Assembly (NCBI GenBank): GCA_026391515.1
Contig: JAPLEC010000060.1
Location: 1-7,506, forward strand
Length of the DNA: 7,506 nt
Source of the DNA: Bacteroidia bacterium
GTDB taxonomy: Bacteria; Bacteroidota; Bacteroidia; Bacteroidales; VadinHA17
Direction: 5' to 3'
Both the position numbers and the translations under genes were made by a program. Below the pieces are notes generated by a model. The model was not told the origin of the DNA, made no database searches, and saw only the letters and a program-made list of their open reading frames with translations. Positions 5,810 to 7,506 of the stretch are shown piece after piece; position 1 is the first letter of the stretch; every line of letters starts with the position of its first letter.

Positions 5810-6373
5810 ATGACATTATCGGATTATTATCAGATACTTGGCTTGACTATTGGCTCCTCTGAAAATGAGATAAAGAAAGCATACAGGCAGAAAGCCCGTC
5901 TGTATCACCCTGATATTAATCCTTCACCGGATGCCAAGGATAAGTTTATTATGGCTACCGAAGCTTATGAATTTCTTATCGCCAATCTGGGTAAAATATA
6001 CGATGATGAAGCAGCCTACCGTCAGGCAATGAATGACTGGAGGAAATACAGGCAGGACAGGTCAAAACAACGTGCAAGAGCTTATGCACAAACATCATAT
6101 TCTAAATTCAGAAACACCGATTTCTATAAAACAACAAGGATACTCGACGGCACAACAGTTGCTATCTGTCTGGTTGTTTCCGCAATAGTTCTATTATATA
6201 CTATTCTCGGATATATTTACACTGTGAGACATCCTGATCCGCGTTTTGATAAACCGACCATCTTTGGGCTGATCATGTTGCTGACTCTCGGCATGATTCT
6301 TTTTGGTGCTTCTCTGATTTATTTTAAAGCTTTTAAAGAATCTTCGAAAAAACATAAAAGGAAATCCGGTTAA
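5810..6373 (+). CDS. Membrane-anchored J-domain (DnaJ-like) protein
   Basis: A 187-residue protein with an N-terminal J domain (about residues 5-62). It begins DYYQILGL, has the basic helix II IKKAYRQKARLYHPD with the essential HPD tripeptide at 33-35, and helix III DKFIMATEAYEFL. A charged Arg/Lys/Gln-rich stretch follows (about 66-95), then two hydrophobic segments (about 113-137 and 150-172) and a strongly basic C-terminal tail. It lacks the Gly/Phe region, zinc-finger and C-terminal substrate domains of DnaJ, so it is a class III J protein. It would be expected to recruit and stimulate a DnaK-type Hsp70 at the cytoplasmic face of the membrane. With both ends basic and two membrane segments, both termini are probably cytoplasmic. 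Its client is unknown. It follows rnfA by 37 nt on the same strand; a role in Rnf assembly is conceivable but unsupported. Confidence 0.85.
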   Translation: MTLSDYYQILGLTIGSSENEIKKAYRQKARLYHPDINPSPDAKDKFIMATEAYEFLIANLGKIYDDEAAYRQAMNDWRKYRQDRSKQRARAYAQTSYSKFRNTDFYKTTRILDGTTVAICLVVSAIVLLYTILGYIYTVRHPDPRFDKPTIFGLIMLLTLGMILFGASLIYFKAFKESSKKHKRKSG

Positions 6374-6467
6374 TCTGGCATAGTTTTTGGGCATTGGTGG
6401 AGTAACCTGACTGATGCTTCCGGGATTTACTGTATTCCTGTTACATTCGTCTATAAATCATATGTTT

Positions 6468-7506
6468 ATGAAAAACAATATCTTAAAAGCAGTATTAGTT
6501 TTCTCCATAACTATCCCACTGTTATTTGTACAATGTTCAAAAAACCCGCAAGAATCATTACCTACTGAACCGGTTAAGATCGATCTGACTCCTAATCAGG
6601 TTTCTCTTGTCGAATCAGGTAATTCATTTGCTTTCGATATCTTCAGGGAAGTAGTGGAAAATGCCACAACATCGGAAAATATTATGATTTCTCCATTAAG
6701 TATTTCCTTCGCATTATCAATGACGCTTAACGGGGCAGACGGGCCAACCCGTGATTCCATTATTAAAACATTAAGGCTCAACGATATTGAACCCCCGGAA
6801 ATCAATCAATCTTATAAATATCTCACAAAAGCATTACTTACTGTCGATCAACGAGTTTTAATGTCCATAGCCAATTCAGTCTGGATTGAACAGGATTTCC
6901 TGGTAAAACAATCATTCATAGATATCCTGACCCAATATTATAACGCAGAATCCAGAGAATTTGATATTAATGATTCTACTGTTCCTGATAAGATAAATGC
7001 ATGGATTGAGGATAAAACAAATGGTCTGATCAAAAATATGATAGACAAGCTTGATGATAATACGGTAATGTTGCTCATCAATGCTATTTATTTTAAAGGC
7101 AAGTGGAAACTTCAATTCGATAAAAATGAAACCGATCAAAAGCCTTTTTACAAGCCCGGAGGATCTTCAGTCGATGTACCGACAATGATGCAGACTGCTG
7201 ATTTCAAGGTCTACGATGGTGATGGTTTTATTCTGGGCGAGTTTCCCTACGGTCAGGGAAATTTCGTGATGGATATAATATTACCGGATGCCCGGGAAGG
7301 AGCAGCTGCATTGCTGCCATCTGTTACTGATGAAGCTTTTACAGGGTGGATCAGTAATTTAAGTGCGAATAAAGTGGATTTGTCTTTGCCACGTTTTAAA
7401 TATGGTTACAAGAGGCAGCTGAATGATATTCTGACAGATATGGGTATGGGAATTGCATTTAACGATGGAGCTGATTTTACCAAAATAGCCGATTATCCTC
7501 CTCTTA
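6468..7506 (+). CDS. Serpin family lipoprotein, 3' end beyond window
   Basis: The frame is open to the right edge and gives about 346 residues of a serpin (serine/cysteine protease inhibitor). The N-terminus is a lipoprotein-type signal: MKNNILK, a hydrophobic core, then LFVQC with Cys24 followed by a polar Ser/Asn/Pro linker; Q before the Cys is a loose lipobox, as tolerated in Bacteroidota. Residue numbers below count from this start. Serpin signatures are NIMISPLSISFALSM (71-85, shutter region), YYNAESREFD (157-166), the INAWIEDKTNGLI helix (176-188), MLLINAIYFKGKW (201-213) and VDLSLPRFKYGYKRQL (303-318), then MGMGIAF and ADFTKIA. The hinge and reactive-centre loop, which set the target protease, lie past the edge. 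An in-frame ATG at 6462 would add two residues (MF) and cannot be excluded. No frameshift is seen. Family is certain; the target is unknown. Confidence 0.93.
   Translation, partial: MKNNILKAVLVFSITIPLLFVQCSKNPQESLPTEPVKIDLTPNQVSLVESGNSFAFDIFREVVENATTSENIMISPLSISFALSMTLNGADGPTRDSIIKTLRLNDIEPPEINQSYKYLTKALLTVDQRVLMSIANSVWIEQDFLVKQSFIDILTQYYNAESREFDINDSTVPDKINAWIEDKTNGLIKNMIDKLDDNTVMLLINAIYFKGKWKLQFDKNETDQKPFYKPGGSSVDVPTMMQTADFKVYDGDGFILGEFPYGQGNFVMDIILPDAREGAAALLPSVTDEAFTGWISNLSANKVDLSLPRFKYGYKRQLNDILTDMGMGIAFNDGADFTKIADYPPL

Noticed and set aside
6230..6238. Second HPD tripeptide in the J-domain protein (residues 141-143)
   Set aside because: It lies between the two membrane segments, with no J-domain helices around it, and is most likely chance.
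6374..6467. Promoter or terminator between the J-domain and serpin genes
   Set aside because: I see only TACATTCG (6442-6449), one mismatch from TAnnTTTG with no clear -33 element, and no stable hairpin with a T run, so neither is called.
6596..7139. Two minus-strand frames opposite the serpin gene
   Set aside because: Both lie inside a long, well-conserved serpin reading frame and show no family features.

Overview
The window carries a complete Rnf electron-transport operon, preceded by its usual accessory gene rseC and followed by a membrane-anchored J-domain protein and the first ~350 codons of a lipoprotein serpin. The gene order rseC-rnfB-C-D-G-E-A, the moderately AT-rich composition, the near absence of Shine-Dalgarno sequences at most starts, and -7 boxes of the form TAnnTTTG all point to a member of the Bacteroidota, probably an anaerobic or facultative one. 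This placement is inferred from layout and motifs; no taxonomic marker gene is present. All confidently identified genes are on the + strand.

Layout: 1-87 is the 3' end of an unidentified gene. 88-361 is intergenic. Its first part (122-251) holds two G/C-rich hairpin units in opposite orientation, bounded by a perfect 9-bp inverted repeat, a REP/BIME-like element. Its second part holds two short perfect palindromes (273-290 and 300-318) and a candidate -7 box (329-336) just ahead of rseC. 362-5772 is the operon: rseC (362-784), rnfB (788-1651), rnfC (1685-3019, TTG start), rnfD (3037-4038), rnfG (4031-4606), rnfE (4603-5184), rnfA (5197-5772). Gaps are 3 to 33 nt, except that rnfD/rnfG and rnfG/rnfE overlap by 8 and 4 nt. 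After a 37-nt gap with another candidate -7 box comes a J-domain gene (5810-6373). A further gap of about 90 nt precedes the serpin gene, which runs off the right edge before its reactive-centre loop.

How the genes work together: Rnf couples electron transfer from reduced ferredoxin to NAD+ to Na+ or H+ export. RnfB (iron-sulfur protein on a membrane anchor) takes electrons from ferredoxin. RnfA and RnfE share a membrane [2Fe-2S] site. RnfG and RnfD carry covalent FMN on the threonines seen here (T168 and T161). RnfC carries FMN, iron-sulfur clusters and the NAD(H) site. RseC is a small cysteine-bearing membrane protein that regularly accompanies Rnf/Rsx operons. All diagnostic residues looked for are present, so the complex appears intact. 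The J-domain and serpin genes have no evident functional link to Rnf and may be separate transcription units.

Nothing here amounts to a clearly new system. The points most worth a second look are the two palindromes upstream of the operon (one is near the Rex operator pattern), the paired hairpin element, the unusual translation signals within the operon, and the lipoprotein serpin.
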